Source: Sorghum bicolor
Taxonomy: Eukaryota > Streptophyta > Magnoliopsida > Poales > Poaceae
Length of the DNA: 64,000 nucleotides
Direction: 5' to 3'
Assembly (NCBI RefSeq): GCF_000003195.3
Contig: NC_012871.2
Location: 61,805,802-61,869,801, forward strand
Position numbers and translations under genes: made by a program. Shown piece after piece: positions 11,017 to 22,845 of the stretch. Position 1 is the first letter of the stretch. The number at the start of each line of letters is the position of its first letter. The notes beneath the pieces were generated by a model, which saw only the letters and a program-made list of their open reading frames with translations, was not told where the DNA came from and searched no databases.

Positions 11017-11319
11017 GCACCGAGCTTGCTTAGCTTCCGTGCACGTCGTGATGTAAATATGCCATGCAATTCATATCCTGAATAATATGATGATCAGATT
11101 GAAATCAGCTATCTTCTCTCCTGTCATCTGTCACTGCTCTTTGCAGTTGCTCGTTTGCTCTGCACAGTAGAATTCCCGCTGCAACAACAGTTGCTTCTTC
11201 ATCCGGAAGAACACAGAATGGTAGTACACACTAGCGATTACAGTCTTGTCGATGACCTGACAACTTGCCGTGTCTGACGTAGAGATGAATCCAATAAAGC
11301 TACTGAAACAAATAATCGG

Positions 11320-11547
11320 TGCCCATGAAACTTTAACCTTTTTTTTGACAAAAATGGGGGGGGGGGGGGGGGGGGGGGGGGTTCCCCACCTTGAGATCAA
11401 TATAATCGAGAGTTCTCCAGCAAACTGGAGTTAACAGAGATACACGAAAGAAGAAAATCACGCCAGCCGACTGTTTACAAGAGTTACATTAGTAAGACGT
11501 TTACGCCAAATTAATGGAGAACTTGAGTTAATGCCCATGAAACTTTA
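11320..11547 (-). mobile_element. 5'-truncated LINE tail (196 bp) with 16-bp target duplication
   Basis: The repeat tgcccatgaaacttta flanks the insert at 11320-11335 and 11532-11547. On the minus strand the insert ends ...tttttgtcaaaaaaa, a poly-A tail. Positions 11356-11381 are a run of 26 G (C on the LINE sense strand). A related, shorter G-run and the words tccccacc appear in the larger LINE near 23895. Confidence 0.8.
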
Positions 11548-12550
11548 CCAAAAGTTTCAAAGTCAATGCAAAGGTTGTAGGCTTGTAGCGCATGCATGGC
11601 AAGTTGAAACCTAACACGGGCTGTTATCCTCCTTGCTGAGTTGTCGTTATGCTCTTTTTTACGTTTTTTTTGTAGGGTTCGTTTCAACTTTATATTACAT
11701 TTTCTTATTAATAAATATATGTACTCCTTATGTTAAAAAAAATCTAATACTCCATTAATTTGTTCCAAATGGTAAATTGTCTTGGCATTTTTAGTTACAT
11801 ATCTTTTAATTGCTATGGACATAGATATATACTATATCTTGATATATATACTATCTCTCTAGAAAAATATTTTCTTTTATATTAATATATAATGGAAAAA
11901 CTTTTGCTGTTTTTTCTTATAATAAAAGGATAAAATGACTAATAATTTGGAACGGAACAGAGTGAGCACAACTTTCTTCAAGCAGCACCAAGCCGGTACC
12001 ACGAGAAAAACAAAGCGTGTACGGTTGCAGAGTTTAGACGAGAGGGCAATAATGCAAGGCCTTTCAGCATCCTATTCCATCTCCTTTTAACAAGATAGCA
12101 CTATACAGTGTACAGTATGCCCGATTTTCCTCTCTTTGCAGATTCCAACTGCACATTGTGCGGCTGCCTGTGCATGGTTTACCCACGACACCATCAATCA
12201 GCTTGCTGGATGATGAATGCAGAAGCTCATATCTTCAGCTTTTAATTTTGTTCTTTTTCAGCCACTTGGGTGCAGATTCTTGCTCCATTCAACGAGTAGT
12301 GCACGAGGATCTAGACGCCCCCATCTGATCGGCGCGCGATACAGATGCCGTTGTGCTCTTGGACCTGGCAGTGGCCTATTTGTCGACCACCAAATCTGCG
12401 TAGAGAATAAGCTAAGCAGCAAAAGGTGCCAACAAAGCTAGCTAGGCAGGGGTAAGATACAATACAAGCCGTGATAAACGTTACCCCCAGAAAAAAGTGA
12501 CGGCTGCAGGTGTTGTATCGCACGCAACAGCCTTGCCAAATTGGCTTGCT
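11548..12550. other. Intergenic and promoter region, no gene seen
   Basis: AT-rich sequence without a supported frame. A diverged tatatata-rich stretch lies near 11820-11890. The last 150 bp is the promoter of the two-EF-hand gene. Confidence 0.5.
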
Positions 12551-12557
12551 TATATAA
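12551..12557 (+). promoter_or_regulatory. TATA box of the small EF-hand gene
   Basis: tatataa, about 155 bp upstream of ATG 12712. This leaves a leader of roughly 125 bp that ends in a CTG/CCG triplet run (about 12668-12699). Confidence 0.65.
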
Positions 12558-12711
12558 GAGCAATAGGTCTCAACAAGTTGCTGCACACACACACATACAG
12601 GAAGAAAGGGGTATAGGTCATTTGCAGAGGAGCTAGCTTTTTTTGTGCTGGTAGTGTTGTGAGACGCTCCTGCTGCTGCTGCTGCCGCCGCCGCCGCCGC
12701 TCGACCGATCG

Positions 12712-13011
12712 ATGGCGATCAAGAGCATGACGGTGGCACCGACGACGACGCGGTCGCTGGACGCGGACATGACGGTGGACGAGTTCAAGGAGTGGCTGCG
12801 GCGGTTCGACACGGACCGGGACGGGCGCATCAGCCGCGAGGAGCTGCGGCGCGCCATGCGCGCCATCCGCGCCCGGTTCTCGGGGTGGAGGAGCAAGCAA
12901 GGGATCAGCTACGCCGACACGGACGGCGATGGCTACATCGACGACAGCGAGGTGGACGGCCTCATCGAGTTCGCGCAGAAGAACCTCGGCCTCAAGATCG
13001 TCGCCTACTAA
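12712..13011 (+). CDS. Small two-EF-hand calcium-binding protein, 99 aa
   Basis: An intronless 99-residue protein with two canonical EF-hand loops: 33-44 (DTDRDG...E) and 69-80 (DTDGDG...E). Both have all the usual Ca2+ ligands, so two sites are predicted. The spacing of about 24 residues between loops, filled by a basic helix (RRAMRAIRARFSGWR), fits a paired EF-hand domain. No signal peptide or membrane segment is seen. It belongs to the plant family of short CML or polcalcin-like proteins; a specific role cannot be read from the sequence. The start codon is supported by the TATA box 155 bp upstream. It is unrelated in detail to the four-hand CML at 10462, so it is a neighbour rather than a tandem copy. 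Confidence 0.92.
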   Translation: MAIKSMTVAPTTTRSLDADMTVDEFKEWLRRFDTDRDGRISREELRRAMRAIRARFSGWRSKQGISYADTDGDGYIDDSEVDGLIEFAQKNLGLKIVAY

Positions 13012-13464
13012 TCTTCGCATCCGGCATGAGCTTGCTACGGCGGGCGGCGGGCGCTGGCTCGCCGGCGACAACTCACCAGTCACCATCACTCTCCCTGCTG
13101 CCGGCTAAAATAAGAACGGCTTCATCTATCGCTTGTCTGTTAAAACTTGCTTTCTTTGTACTTAGTCAATTCGATCATGGCATCATGCATATGCACTAGC
13201 TCTATGTGTCGTTGCGTGATCTATGTACGGTGTGTATGGTACTCATGCGTGGCAGCCTGCCTGCCTCGGCTTGCATAGCCTAGCTCCTCCGGCCGTGCCA
13301 TGCATGGGTGCTGTGGATGTTAATTTGCTCCAGTGAAATTGACAGTATAATGCTTGACCATCCCGTGTACTCCCGGCAAAATATTTTCCTATTTTGAGGA
13401 TATCATTCAGTTACCCGTGTTTTGCTACTCGGTTAAAGTTGTGTGTACTAGTTAGCTCCAGTCC

Positions 13465-13516
13465 ATGCTGCTTAGCCTTCGTTGTTGTCAAAAAAAAAAT
13501 GCTGCTTAGCCTTCGT
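13465..13516 (+). repeat. 16-nt poly-A micro-insertion with 18-bp target duplication
   Basis: The perfect repeat atgctgcttagccttcgt at 13465-13482 and 13499-13516 encloses tgttgtcaaaaaaaaa (13483-13498). The ttgtcaaaa ending matches the 3' end of the LINE fragment at 11336-11531. Confidence 0.8.
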
Positions 13517-14235
13517 CAGACCGTGCCACCGCCAAGTTATTCGGGCTACAGTTGCCGTTTCTTACGATATGGTGTTCCATTTCCACACCGCACGGCGCAC
13601 GAGCTGTACCTTGCCGGAGATGTACGCAATAGCTAGCCTTACGCGTTGACCACTGACCTGAACATTTGTGATCCACTTCAGTGTCGACGAAGCCCATTTG
13701 TCAGTGGAAATAATCTTTCTTTTTATGACAAAAGACTTCCTACGTCAGGCGTCATATTACCTGAATTTATATAAACTGAAACAAGAACAAAACATGATAT
13801 CCAAAAAAGAAATTTATAATAAAATTTGACGAAGCCCTCACTTCCACTACTTCTGTTGCAATTGCATGCAACCATGATAGAAGAAATCTTATCCCACACG
13901 AGAAGGATGGGCTGTCGAGAGTTGAACGTACTCCTCACGATTGTTAATTATACTAAAATTGATGAAGTCGTCATCACTTCCATTGCAATTGCAACCATGA
14001 TAACAGAAATCTGGTCTCACATTAGAGGGATGTGATGTCAAGAGTTGGAGTCTTTTTCCCCTTCATTTTTCATAACGTGGGTCCCATTTTTTTGTCTCAC
14101 ACCTATTTTCCTCATGATGACTCATTTCCCTCGTCATAAAAGTAGGGTGGTCTGATCTTTCGATTGAGAAGAATATCTTGATTGATGGATGAAGACAACG
14201 TTAAGCGCCCCACTACAACTGTCTAAGGATGTTTA
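13517..14235. other. No gene seen
   Basis: AT-rich spacer. A short phrase recurs near 13835-13910 and 13960-14035 (gaagtcgtcatcacttccattgcaattgcaaccatgat and a variant), a diverged direct duplication. No supported coding frame. Confidence 0.4.
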
Positions 14236-14239
14236 GACA

Positions 14240-14705
14240 ACAATACACCATCTCTAATGATTGTTCATCATCTTGCGCAGGATGATCAACCAGCCAAGAG
14301 GCACTCATCATGCAACTACAAGCAACTGAAGATTGGACGACTTTTTCATTATCACATAGCAATTGCACTTTTTCAAATTTGATCATATTGTCAAGCAATG
14401 CTGCTCCCAGCCATAGCAATTGTTCACAACAAAAGTTCCCACGGATATGTACTCTGCCTTGGCCACCGAAAGTGCAACCGAGTTTTACTTCTTTGATGAC
14501 CATGGCACGAGTAATCTTCCAAGTAATTGACATGTCACTGATGTAATCTTTCTATCCACCATGCATCTCACATAGTCCGAGTCTGAGTATCCAACCAACT
14601 CAAACTGTGACCTTAGTGTATGCTTCAAGTACCTCAATATTCTCTTTATGGCTTCAAACGACTTTCTCTTGTGAGGCTTAAAATCTTGCATACATGCATA
14701 CATTA
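14240..14705 (-). pseudogene. Ty1/copia RNase H remnant
   Basis: Two overlapping minus-strand frames read as the C-terminal part of a copia polyprotein. Signatures are IKRILRYLKHT, VGYSDSDY, VDRKITS and WSSKK, followed in another frame by CCEQLLWLGAALLDN and LLCDNEKV. The frame is interrupted and no LTRs were found, so this is a decayed fragment. Related sequence may continue to about 15000 but was not traceable. Confidence 0.8.
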
Positions 14706-16797
14706 AACAAATCCGACCTTAATGTGGTCAATTAAAGTAGGCATTCACTGATATGGCTTTTGGTCAACTATGTCACCACTTGTATCCAAATCCAAATGCC
14801 CAGTCCCATTGGTGTGTGGATTGCATGGTTTTGAATCTTCCATCCCAAACATGAGTGTTTCGCAATGGCTTCAAGTGAGTTAGCATTTTCACAAACAATT
14901 TTTTAAAGGGTTTTTCATGTGATCTCACCTTGTCACTAGGTCTAATTCATATGCAATGTATTTTGACAACTAGTGGCACTTAGATAATCGGTTGAACTTT
15001 GGAGTTCCTCTCATAATAGTATGGCTATCTATTCTAAATCCGATCACACACTTTGTTGCATCTTGACCGGCAAAACAAAATACCCTATCTTATATTTTTT
15101 CCTTCAATCCATAAGGTTTTGTTCTTCTCTTTCTTCTTTTCCAAATGTTGAGCACTTGATCAACTTGTGGCCACCTCGCATCGCCTCCATGAGTTCTATC
15201 TTGCTCAACTTTGGTGTGGACATAACCTATCTCAATCATAACACTTAGGATAAAAGGTTAGCCCACTAGTTGTCTCAATTACCAAAACCAAACATATGGC
15301 TTTCAGTGTTCAAATTCCTAGAGCAACTAAACTAAACTACAGTGTGATAATCTTGGAGCCAAGTTTTTTTGCTAATGGTGTCTCTCATAATCACACTAAA
15401 TCTATAGAAGTTGATTATCATTATGTTTGAGAATGCAATGCAACAAAGCTATTCTTCTAAAGATCAAGTTCGAAATAGATTTACACAACATGTCGTGCAA
15501 CCTTTAAAGATATCAAGAATAGTCTTAATCTTGTAAGGGCAATTGAGGGGACAAGAGATGTTGTTCCTTAGTATTTTGTAGGATACTCTCTAGGTTGTTG
15601 TACATGTTAACCATCTTTTGGTATTTGTAAAGGCGGACTTCTATATCGATTATCAGGCAACCAGCATTCTCCTATATTCTTTTAGATAACGGAATTTGTT
15701 ATAACTTCAACCTCATCAAAGAGGCAGCCACGGCTACAAAACCTACTCAAAACAATTCTAAAACTACATCATGCAAAAAGAATTCAACATTATTGACCAA
15801 CCAAAAAATTAACGACTATCCATGGGAGGCAACAAAAAAATACATAGTTATTAACCCTAATCTCTTGACATGCCTAAATCTGCAGTTGTTGCTGATCATC
15901 AAGTCATTACTATGGTGCACAAAGTCATATCTAGTATGTCCCCTGAATAAAACCTACAGGTATGTTTTTGGTGGGCATTGTAAAAAAATAAAGTCATTTC
16001 TTGATAACCGTAGGGCCTAAGAAATTGCTGAAGCAAATGTCAACAACTTTAGCACATTATCTCACCCCACAATCCCAATCCAATGGTTAAAATAAATTAT
16101 TCTAAAAGTAAAGATTGCGTCAAAGAAGTTTAACGTAATGAAATTCAAAAAGGAGACATTGAATGCTTTCTTCATGATTAAAAACATGTTTAACTAACAA
16201 GTCATAATCCAAATAGGGGTGATGTTTATACATACGCACGCGCCTCAATTTCTTTCACTAAAATCTGGACGTTGCAAATTTGACCTGTCTTTTTTATGGT
16301 AAAAATTTGACTTTTCTTGATCATAATCCTCACTCCTATTTTATAATGTCAAAAAAAAAAGCCATTCCTCAAAAAAATGTCAAAAAATACCTGCTAATTA
16401 AAAGGAAAAAGGATTAGACCAACCAATAAGGCCGCAGCCCAAGATGGTTTAGATGCACCTAGAGTGAGCCCAATAGGTCATAGGCCCTTGCTCGAGATAT
16501 GAATAATTGAAGGGCCATTTGGGAAGAGCCCAATCCACTATAAGTAGGCAGCCCAACCTAGCTTTGTTTTTGAGATTCCAGCCCAACCTAGTTAAAGATT
16601 GGACCGAGAGGTTTGAGTTCTTAACCAGTGGAGTGTTTGTTTTTATATATTATTCTGTGGTGCCGGCACTTAAATGGCGTAGATCGTGCCATTTGGCATA
16701 GTGCAGTAGAAAAGTTTTCTGCCGGGCCATCTCCTCAAAAGGGGCTCATTCGCTTGGCCTTGATTCCACCAAAAATCATTTCAGGTGATCAAATTAA
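14706..16797. other. No gene seen; decayed repeats
   Basis: Mostly AT-rich sequence. The part up to about 15000 may be further copia debris. Around 15690 the words of a LINE 3' region (ttttagataacgga, caaagaggcagcca) suggest another retroelement scrap. No coding frame is supported. Confidence 0.4.
16345..16387 (+). repeat. Possible 19-nt poly-A micro-insertion
   Basis: aatgtcaaaaaa occurs at 16345-16356 and 16376-16387. The intervening 19 nt contain gccattcctc followed by A. Because the flanks are themselves A-rich this case is weaker than the others. Confidence 0.45.
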
Positions 16798-16939
16798 GGC
16801 CTTATTTAAATGCAAAAAATATTTGGATTTTGACACTGTAGCACTTTTGTTTGTATTTGATAAATATTGTCCAATTATGAACTAACTAGGCTTAAAAGAT
16901 TCGTCACACGATTTACAGTTAAACTGTATAATTAAATAT

Positions 16940-16970
<31 letters not shown>

Positions 16971-17052
16971 ATGCTCCATACATATGTCGGAAGATTCGAT
17001 GTGATGAGAAATCTTATAAACTTTTGGATTTTTAAGTGGATCTAAACAGGCC
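16798..17052. mobile_element. MITE, GGCCTTGTTTAGTT family
   Basis: A diverged copy: starts ggccttatttaaatgc, ends taaacaggcc, and shares the family core (gattcg, gatgtgatg, aaactgta). A TA microsatellite (about 16948-16970) has grown inside it. Confidence 0.75.
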
Positions 17053-18021
17053 CTAACACACACATTCCTGGCTGAAATGGTTGCAGCTAGGGATGCATTC
17101 CGGGCAACCGAACAGCCCATAAAAAAAACAAGGATCACTGACGGGTCAAAGATTGCTCATCGATCCAATACTCAAATGATCATCATCTACCAATTACCAA
17201 GCAAGCCGCATGACCAAGTAGGATCACAAATAAAGCTGCACTTTTTGTCGCGTTGCCGAGGTATGGTATGGCCCTCCTCGCAAAACAAATCACCCTATAG
17301 CCAAGCCCGCTTTGGAAAGTAATCAACCTCGGGTTAGCTGCATGCAGCTACCACACAATTGACTATTGGGAGGATTGACCATCACGCACACCTTCTCCAT
17401 CTGGTGTGGTGACCCGTGCACGCATGGCCCAGCTAGCATCATTTTTTTCTCTTGTTTTCCCCCCTTTGCTACCCAACAGGACATACATGCATGCTTTTGC
17501 ATGTGATCCTGCATGCATGGCTCCCTGCCTGACTCCCCACCAGCCTCATGCATCACCCAGACGCTCTGGCTCTCGACATGTACAGGAATAAACTAGACCA
17601 GCAGTGCAACCGGATGACCCCTTTTGTGAGCTTTTGGAGAACATCACATTCAGGCCTCCAAAGCCATGCATCGCCAGTAAACTAAGCGAGGTCGGCCACA
17701 TATATATGATACACACATTGCTCAAAGGGCGAGGCAACGCCGACGCGTTGCCCAAGGGGTGCACACAGTGCTTTCGTGCTATGCCCCCGAGATGAGCGTT
17801 GGCGAGAAAGGAGGGAAATGGCATCATGGGGCGATGATGAGCGGTGACCATATTTTACTTGGAGGCAGAAGCAGCTGAAGATGTGTATGTGGATACGACT
17901 ATAGCTAGCTAGCTACACTATTTGTTTGCTCCCTTTGACCGTTTGTTGGAGCATTTTTAGATGCTTACAGCTTACGGTACTTAGCATCTTTGTCTGTACA
18001 CGTACACGGTACACTTTGTAA
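17053..18021. other. No gene seen
   Basis: Mixed composition; several short frames overlap on both strands but none has a domain or splice support. Confidence 0.4.
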
Positions 18022-18249
18022 GGTGTTCGGTTAGGGTTGTTAAAGTTTAACAAGACTGTAGCATTTTTATTTTATTTGATAATTAGTATCCAATTATGGA
18101 CTAATTAGATTTAAAAAATTCGTCTCGCAAATTATTCTTTAGCTTTGTTTTTTAGTTTCATAAATAGTTTATATTTAATACTCCATACATGTGTTCAAAC
18201 ATTCGATGTGACGGACGGTAAACTTTAACAAACGCAACCAAACATGACC
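18022..18249. mobile_element. MITE, GGTGTT...GTTAAAGTTTAAC family
   Basis: Starts ggtgttcggttagggttgtt and ends in caaccaaacatgacc, with internal gttaaagtttaac and its inverted partner gtaaactttaac. TAA flanks both ends (18019-18021, 18250-18252), indicating a PIF/Harbinger-type origin. Related copies are at about 35411-35601 and 58234-58437. Confidence 0.8.
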
Positions 18250-18252
18250 TAA

Positions 18253-18505
18253 GACTATCTCCAATAAGAGACCTATATCTATATGGGTACCCAAACCCAA
18301 AATAGGTAGCAAGCGACCTAAAATCAGCCTCCAACTAAATACCCAAATATGACTATCTTCTCTCTTGGAAACTCATTTGCAGAAGGATTCTCTTTTGGGT
18401 CTTATTGTTGGAGAAGATATTGAATGGGTATTGAACTTTTTGCCTACAGCACTACCCAAATATTGAATGGGTCTTGTATTTTGGATGTTGTTGTTGGAGA
18501 TAGTC
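18253..18505. mobile_element. Tourist-like MITE (GACTATCTCCAA)
   Basis: Ends gactatctccaataa and ttgttggagatagtc are inverted, with TAA at 18250-18252 and 18506-18508. It abuts the previous MITE and shares its right-hand TAA. Confidence 0.85.
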
Positions 18506-18583
18506 TAAGGCCACTCAACCAATGATTGGATATGCATAGTACTATCAAATTTTTAAATGTATATGCAATGGGCCTAGATGTGC

Positions 18584-18589
<6 letters not shown>

Positions 18590-18657
<68 letters not shown>
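18590..18657. repeat. (AT)n microsatellite
   Basis: About 34 uninterrupted AT units; likely polymorphic in length. Confidence 0.95.
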
Positions 18658-18658
<1 letters not shown>

Positions 18659-19316
18659 TGAGATGTAAAATCTGGAGTTGTGGTCAAGTAATATGTACTC
18701 TTTGACATTCAAACTTTGCAGAGATATTGCAGAAAATGTTACTACATTACTAATAACGGCCATGGCGGACATACCAGAATCTCTCTAATTTTTCTACACC
18801 TAATAATATGTTCTTTTGAAAAAAGATCTTCCCGTCTCTAACTCTCTGCACATTCTCTTTCCTGTTTGTTCATTCCTCCCTCACTCCTCTCTTCCTCGCC
18901 TCATAGAACATCTCCAAGTGATGACTAGGCTCTGACTACTGCCAAGCTAAGAAACCAACACCACACACACACACACACCCACAAAGGGCACTACAAATCC
19001 AACAAAAACATTGACCACAATTGGAGATATTCGAATGCTGGGACTAGGCAACAAGAAGTCCCCAATGTGCAAGATAACCACATCAAACAACAGCATCCAT
19101 CCCTTGTTCATCACCTTAGATATCTTTTGAGCACACGAACACTTGCAAGTAATGTGACTTTGACCCCTCTTAATAGTATGGCGTCCTAAATTCTTAAAAT
19201 TCAAATAAATTTGGAAATAAAAGCGAACTTCATTCAACTAAAGTGAGTTATCTTAGCTTTGTTTTGACTAAACATTGAGGGGTCCCATGTTACCATTTGC
19301 ACTTTTCACATGAGTA
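18658..19316. other. No gene seen
   Basis: A CA microsatellite lies at about 18960-18978. A minus-strand frame over 18947-19237 has no recognisable domain. Confidence 0.4.
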
Positions 19317-19678
19317 TTTCCTCCATACCCGAATTAGTTGATGTTTAGGATAAGATTGTGGTAACCAATGAGTGATTAATTAGGAGTTAGTTTTCCTGCT
19401 TTGCCCCTATTAAATAGCGTCGTGGGTGTTTTCTATACAACAATCTGATATAGCTCAATTGGTGAGACCTTTGTGTTTCAAGGCTACTGGTTGCCGGTTC
19501 TGACTCCTCTTAGCTACGATATTTTTTGATTGTTGTGACATGCATGTTTTGGTCCAGCAATGGGAGGCAATGGGCAGGGGCAGTTGCGTCCGTAATTGAC
19601 TATGTGGCCGCGCAACGTCAAGTATTACGAAATCGTTCGAGTAGCCCAAAACGTCAAGTAAAATAGATACGGAGGGAG
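19317..19678. mobile_element. Stowaway-like element, ~362 bp
   Basis: The left end tttcctccatacccgaatta and the right end, on the minus strand, ctccctccgtatctatttta are imperfect inverted repeats of about 35 bp, each next to TA. The interior is unusual for Stowaway in carrying the tRNA-like stretch described separately. Confidence 0.65.
19446..19510 (+). other. tRNA-derived sequence with A- and B-box-like motifs
   Basis: tagctcaattgg (19451-19462) fits the Pol III A box and D arm. ggttctgactcc (19496-19507) resembles the B box with one extra base. The 33-nt spacing is normal for a tRNA. A full cloverleaf could not be closed, so this is a tRNA relic or the head of a SINE, not a working tRNA gene. 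Confidence 0.5.
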
Positions 19679-21405
19679 TATATAACTAAAATACTTCATG
19701 AAACATAATTTTAGCTCTTTACATACATTGTCAATATTTCACCAAAACCTACTAATAGGATTGATGCACTTACACCTATCGTTTTCCCCACCGAGACGCT
19801 GATGCTAGAACTACAACCCAAGACTCACCCCTCGGCCACCTCTCCCATCCCCACCAAAACTTGCTCCACCTCCGTTGGACATCCACCTTGAGGCTCACCC
19901 TCACCTCCAGCTGCCCTCTCCCCATTGAGATTCATCCCTACTAAGACTTGCCCCTGCCAGCTTTGAACCTCACGCAACAGATTTGCCTCTTCGAAATTCA
20001 TGGTGATTCAATCCCGCCCTGTCGGAACCCATGGTGAAGCTCATGCTAGACCTCGTCCTTGCCCGCACTAGCCTCACCTACACTAGAGCGTACGCCGGAT
20101 CATATTTGCCATGTCTGCTTTGCTCTTGGGCCTAGTTCACCCGCTCACCTCGCCAGCATCAAAGCTCATGCTGAACCAGCTCGTGCTCTGCTCTAGGGTT
20201 GAGCTCGTGCACCCACAATGGGGTCCAACAACATCATGGCCGAAACTACCACCATCGCCGAAGTGCTCACTTGCACAAGGAAGAAGTGGAAGGTGCACGA
20301 ACGAACAAACGACATCAGGATAGGAGGATGTCATCCCTCCAATTTTTTGGGATGGGATTGTCCTTGAATGTGAGAGAATATTCCCTCCTAGACATGACTC
20401 TATCCCCGATGCCTTTGAACTAAACACTAGGATGACCTATCCTTATCCAAAGGCAAGGTCTCTAATGAGAGAACAACATCCGGAGGCACTATCGCCACAC
20501 AAACGGATAGACCAGTACTAAGTTTTTACCCAAATGTATCCGCACAACAAGAAGTGAGTAGATACATTGATGCCTCAAGCGAGGGGAGTGTTAGCCATTG
20601 GTGTTACTACCAACAAGAGTAAGGTATGATTCCCCCATTGTTAGCACCATTCATGGAACACAGCCATACCACAAATTCAACGCGACGAGCCCACCTCCAA
20701 CCATCGACACCCAAGCAAAAGATTGAGACCGCCTTCACATGGGATCATCGTCAATGGCATGGAACAGAGGAGATAATAGGTGTAGTGGTTATGCCAAAGA
20801 TGCGAGTGGCCATCTTTTTAGACGCCACTAAGGGTTCTACCATACGCCAATTGGCGGGACTGTGGCGGTAGGCAAGGAAGGGCACTGGACTGGATTAGTT
20901 GGTGGTTGTGAAAACTATCTCTTGAGGTCTGATCGAACTCGATCGAAGGTATATAATTCATTTCATTCACACAACAATGATATTCTTCTCCTTCAAATAT
21001 CTCATTATATGCAAACACAATTACTGAGGCTAACCACTTTAGTACTATGTATTTGGTTTGAGGATAAAGATGAATATCTTTAAATTTTAGGATACGATGA
21101 TGCATTGATGCATGGTGCCTATTTTATTGTATGCATACGACGAGCCTATTCCCTCACCAAAAAGAGAGTCATCCTCATTTCCGAAAAAGTATAACTTTGA
21201 TCAAATATATTTAATAAAATATTAATATCTATATACATATGTAGTATCATGAGGTAGATCGAATAAATTTCGTATAGTGACTCTATTTAGGGAGGGATGA
21301 AGTATTTTATTATCATGGACCCGGCTGGCTGGTCTCCTTTTATCCGATAGTTCTGTATGTTGTTGCAACCACAGCAATCCATTGGACGGTCAAGCAGCAA
21401 CTTTA
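19679..21405. other. No gene seen
   Basis: From 19740 to 20420 the sequence is C-rich on the plus strand with frames on both strands, none with a domain. It may be a decayed transposon but could not be assigned. Confidence 0.35.
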
Positions 21406-21648
21406 AGCCTTGTTTAGTTCATCCTGAAAATTAAAAAATTTTCAAGATTCCCCGTCACATCGAATCTTGTGGCACATGCATAAAACATTAAATATAGACG
21501 AAAATAAAAACTAATTACACAGTTTAGCTGTAAATCATGAGACGAATCTTTTGATCCTAGTTAGTCTATGATTAGATAATATTTGTCACAAACAAACGAA
21601 AGTGCTACAGTACCGAAAACTTTTCATTTTTCGGAACTAAACAAGGCC
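21406..21648. mobile_element. MITE, GGCCTTGTTTAGTT family
   Basis: Starts agccttgtttagttc and ends ggaactaaacaaggcc, with TTA on both sides (21403-21405, 21649-21651). Confidence 0.9.
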
Positions 21649-21651
21649 TTA

Positions 21652-22845
21652 GGCTGGAGCAAAAGCCTGTAGTCTGTAGAGAGCGCGAGCTCGAGCCTTT
21701 CAAAGGGCACCAGGCAGTCAAATCCTGCACCTCCAGCCTACAGTAGCCTGCATGCAGTATTGTACTGTTGTCCATGCGCACACACACACACCTCACAAAA
21801 GCTTTTGCTGCAGCCTCTCTTGATGCATTGTTGTCGTCTGATCGACGTAGGTGTACACACACATTTTGGAGAGCTGCTGATCTACTGGAGGAACCGGAGC
21901 TTGCATTGGAGGATTCCTCGCAAACTGAGGGGCCTAGGTACTCCGTAGCTATCGCTTGTCGCTGACTGCGGTATGCAGCTTAATATCATTAGGGGATGTT
22001 TGGATATCAGGGCTAAAAATTAGTTCATTATTGTGATAATATGTTAAACATTAGCTAATTATAATTATAAGACAATAAAAGCTAGTGAGTTTCAACGAAC
22101 CACTAGTCTGGAAGATCCATTATTATCCTAATTAATCTATGTTTAGTTCTCCTAGTACTTCTCTGTCCACAAAAGAATACAAAATTTCCATTTTTTGAGA
22201 AGTCAACCAATTTAAAATTTTACTGAATTTATATAAAAATACTCATATTTTTTATACAAAATAAGTATCATTAGATTAGTTGTAGAATATATTTACATAG
22301 TAAATTTACTTGGGGACATAAATACTTGCATTCTTTTGTGGACGGATGGATTATGTGTGGTATCAAAATTTAGTACTCACTCCATCTCAAATTAAATCAA
22401 CTATTAGAGTTGTTGTAAGTCAAATTATTGAAGTTTGATCAACAACTTTATAGAAAAGAGCATCAATATTATGACTCAAATTAGTATCATTAGATACATT
22501 ATGAAATATATTTTCTTAATATATTTATTTCGTGCCATGGACGTTGTTTCTCCCTCCGTCGCAAAATAAGTGCACTTCTAAGATTGCAGGAAGATATCAA
22601 TATTACAAAGAAATTACAAATTTCCCTATTAAAAGTTATTTCAGCATATAATTATTGCACATTAGAAGTAGAGAAAATAAAAAAAGGCAGACCATACCTT
22701 TACATGGGCAAAGCTAGAGTAAACTTGACCCCGGTGCAAACTTGGGCGCCCCCAGGCCCCAACAGCAGGTAGGAATCGTTTGCTGGCGTGAACATCAGAA
22801 ACAATTAAAAAAGAAAAAAAGTTGATTAGTGCAACCGGACTGTAA
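21652..22845. other. No gene seen; decayed Stowaway-like ends
   Basis: Between about 22161 and 22350 the words ctctgtccacaaaagaatac and gcattcttttgtggacgga are inverted, which looks like an old Stowaway-type element. A further Stowaway-like half (ctcactccatctcaaatta) begins near 22376. Confidence 0.5.

Larger units (their letters stand above)
3370..11220 (+). repeat. Tandem segmental duplication, copy 2 (with transposon insertions)
   Basis: This is the second copy of the CML segment, enlarged by a MULE (4198-9294), a PIF/Harbinger MITE (9360-9570) and probably a small element at 3855-4032. Removing the MULE and the MITE restores continuity with copy 1 at both junctions. It holds the only intact CML reading frame of the pair. 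Confidence 0.8.

Noticed and set aside
19446..19510. Functional tRNA gene
   Set aside because: The acceptor stem cannot be closed, the anticodon stem has a mismatch and the B box has an extra base.
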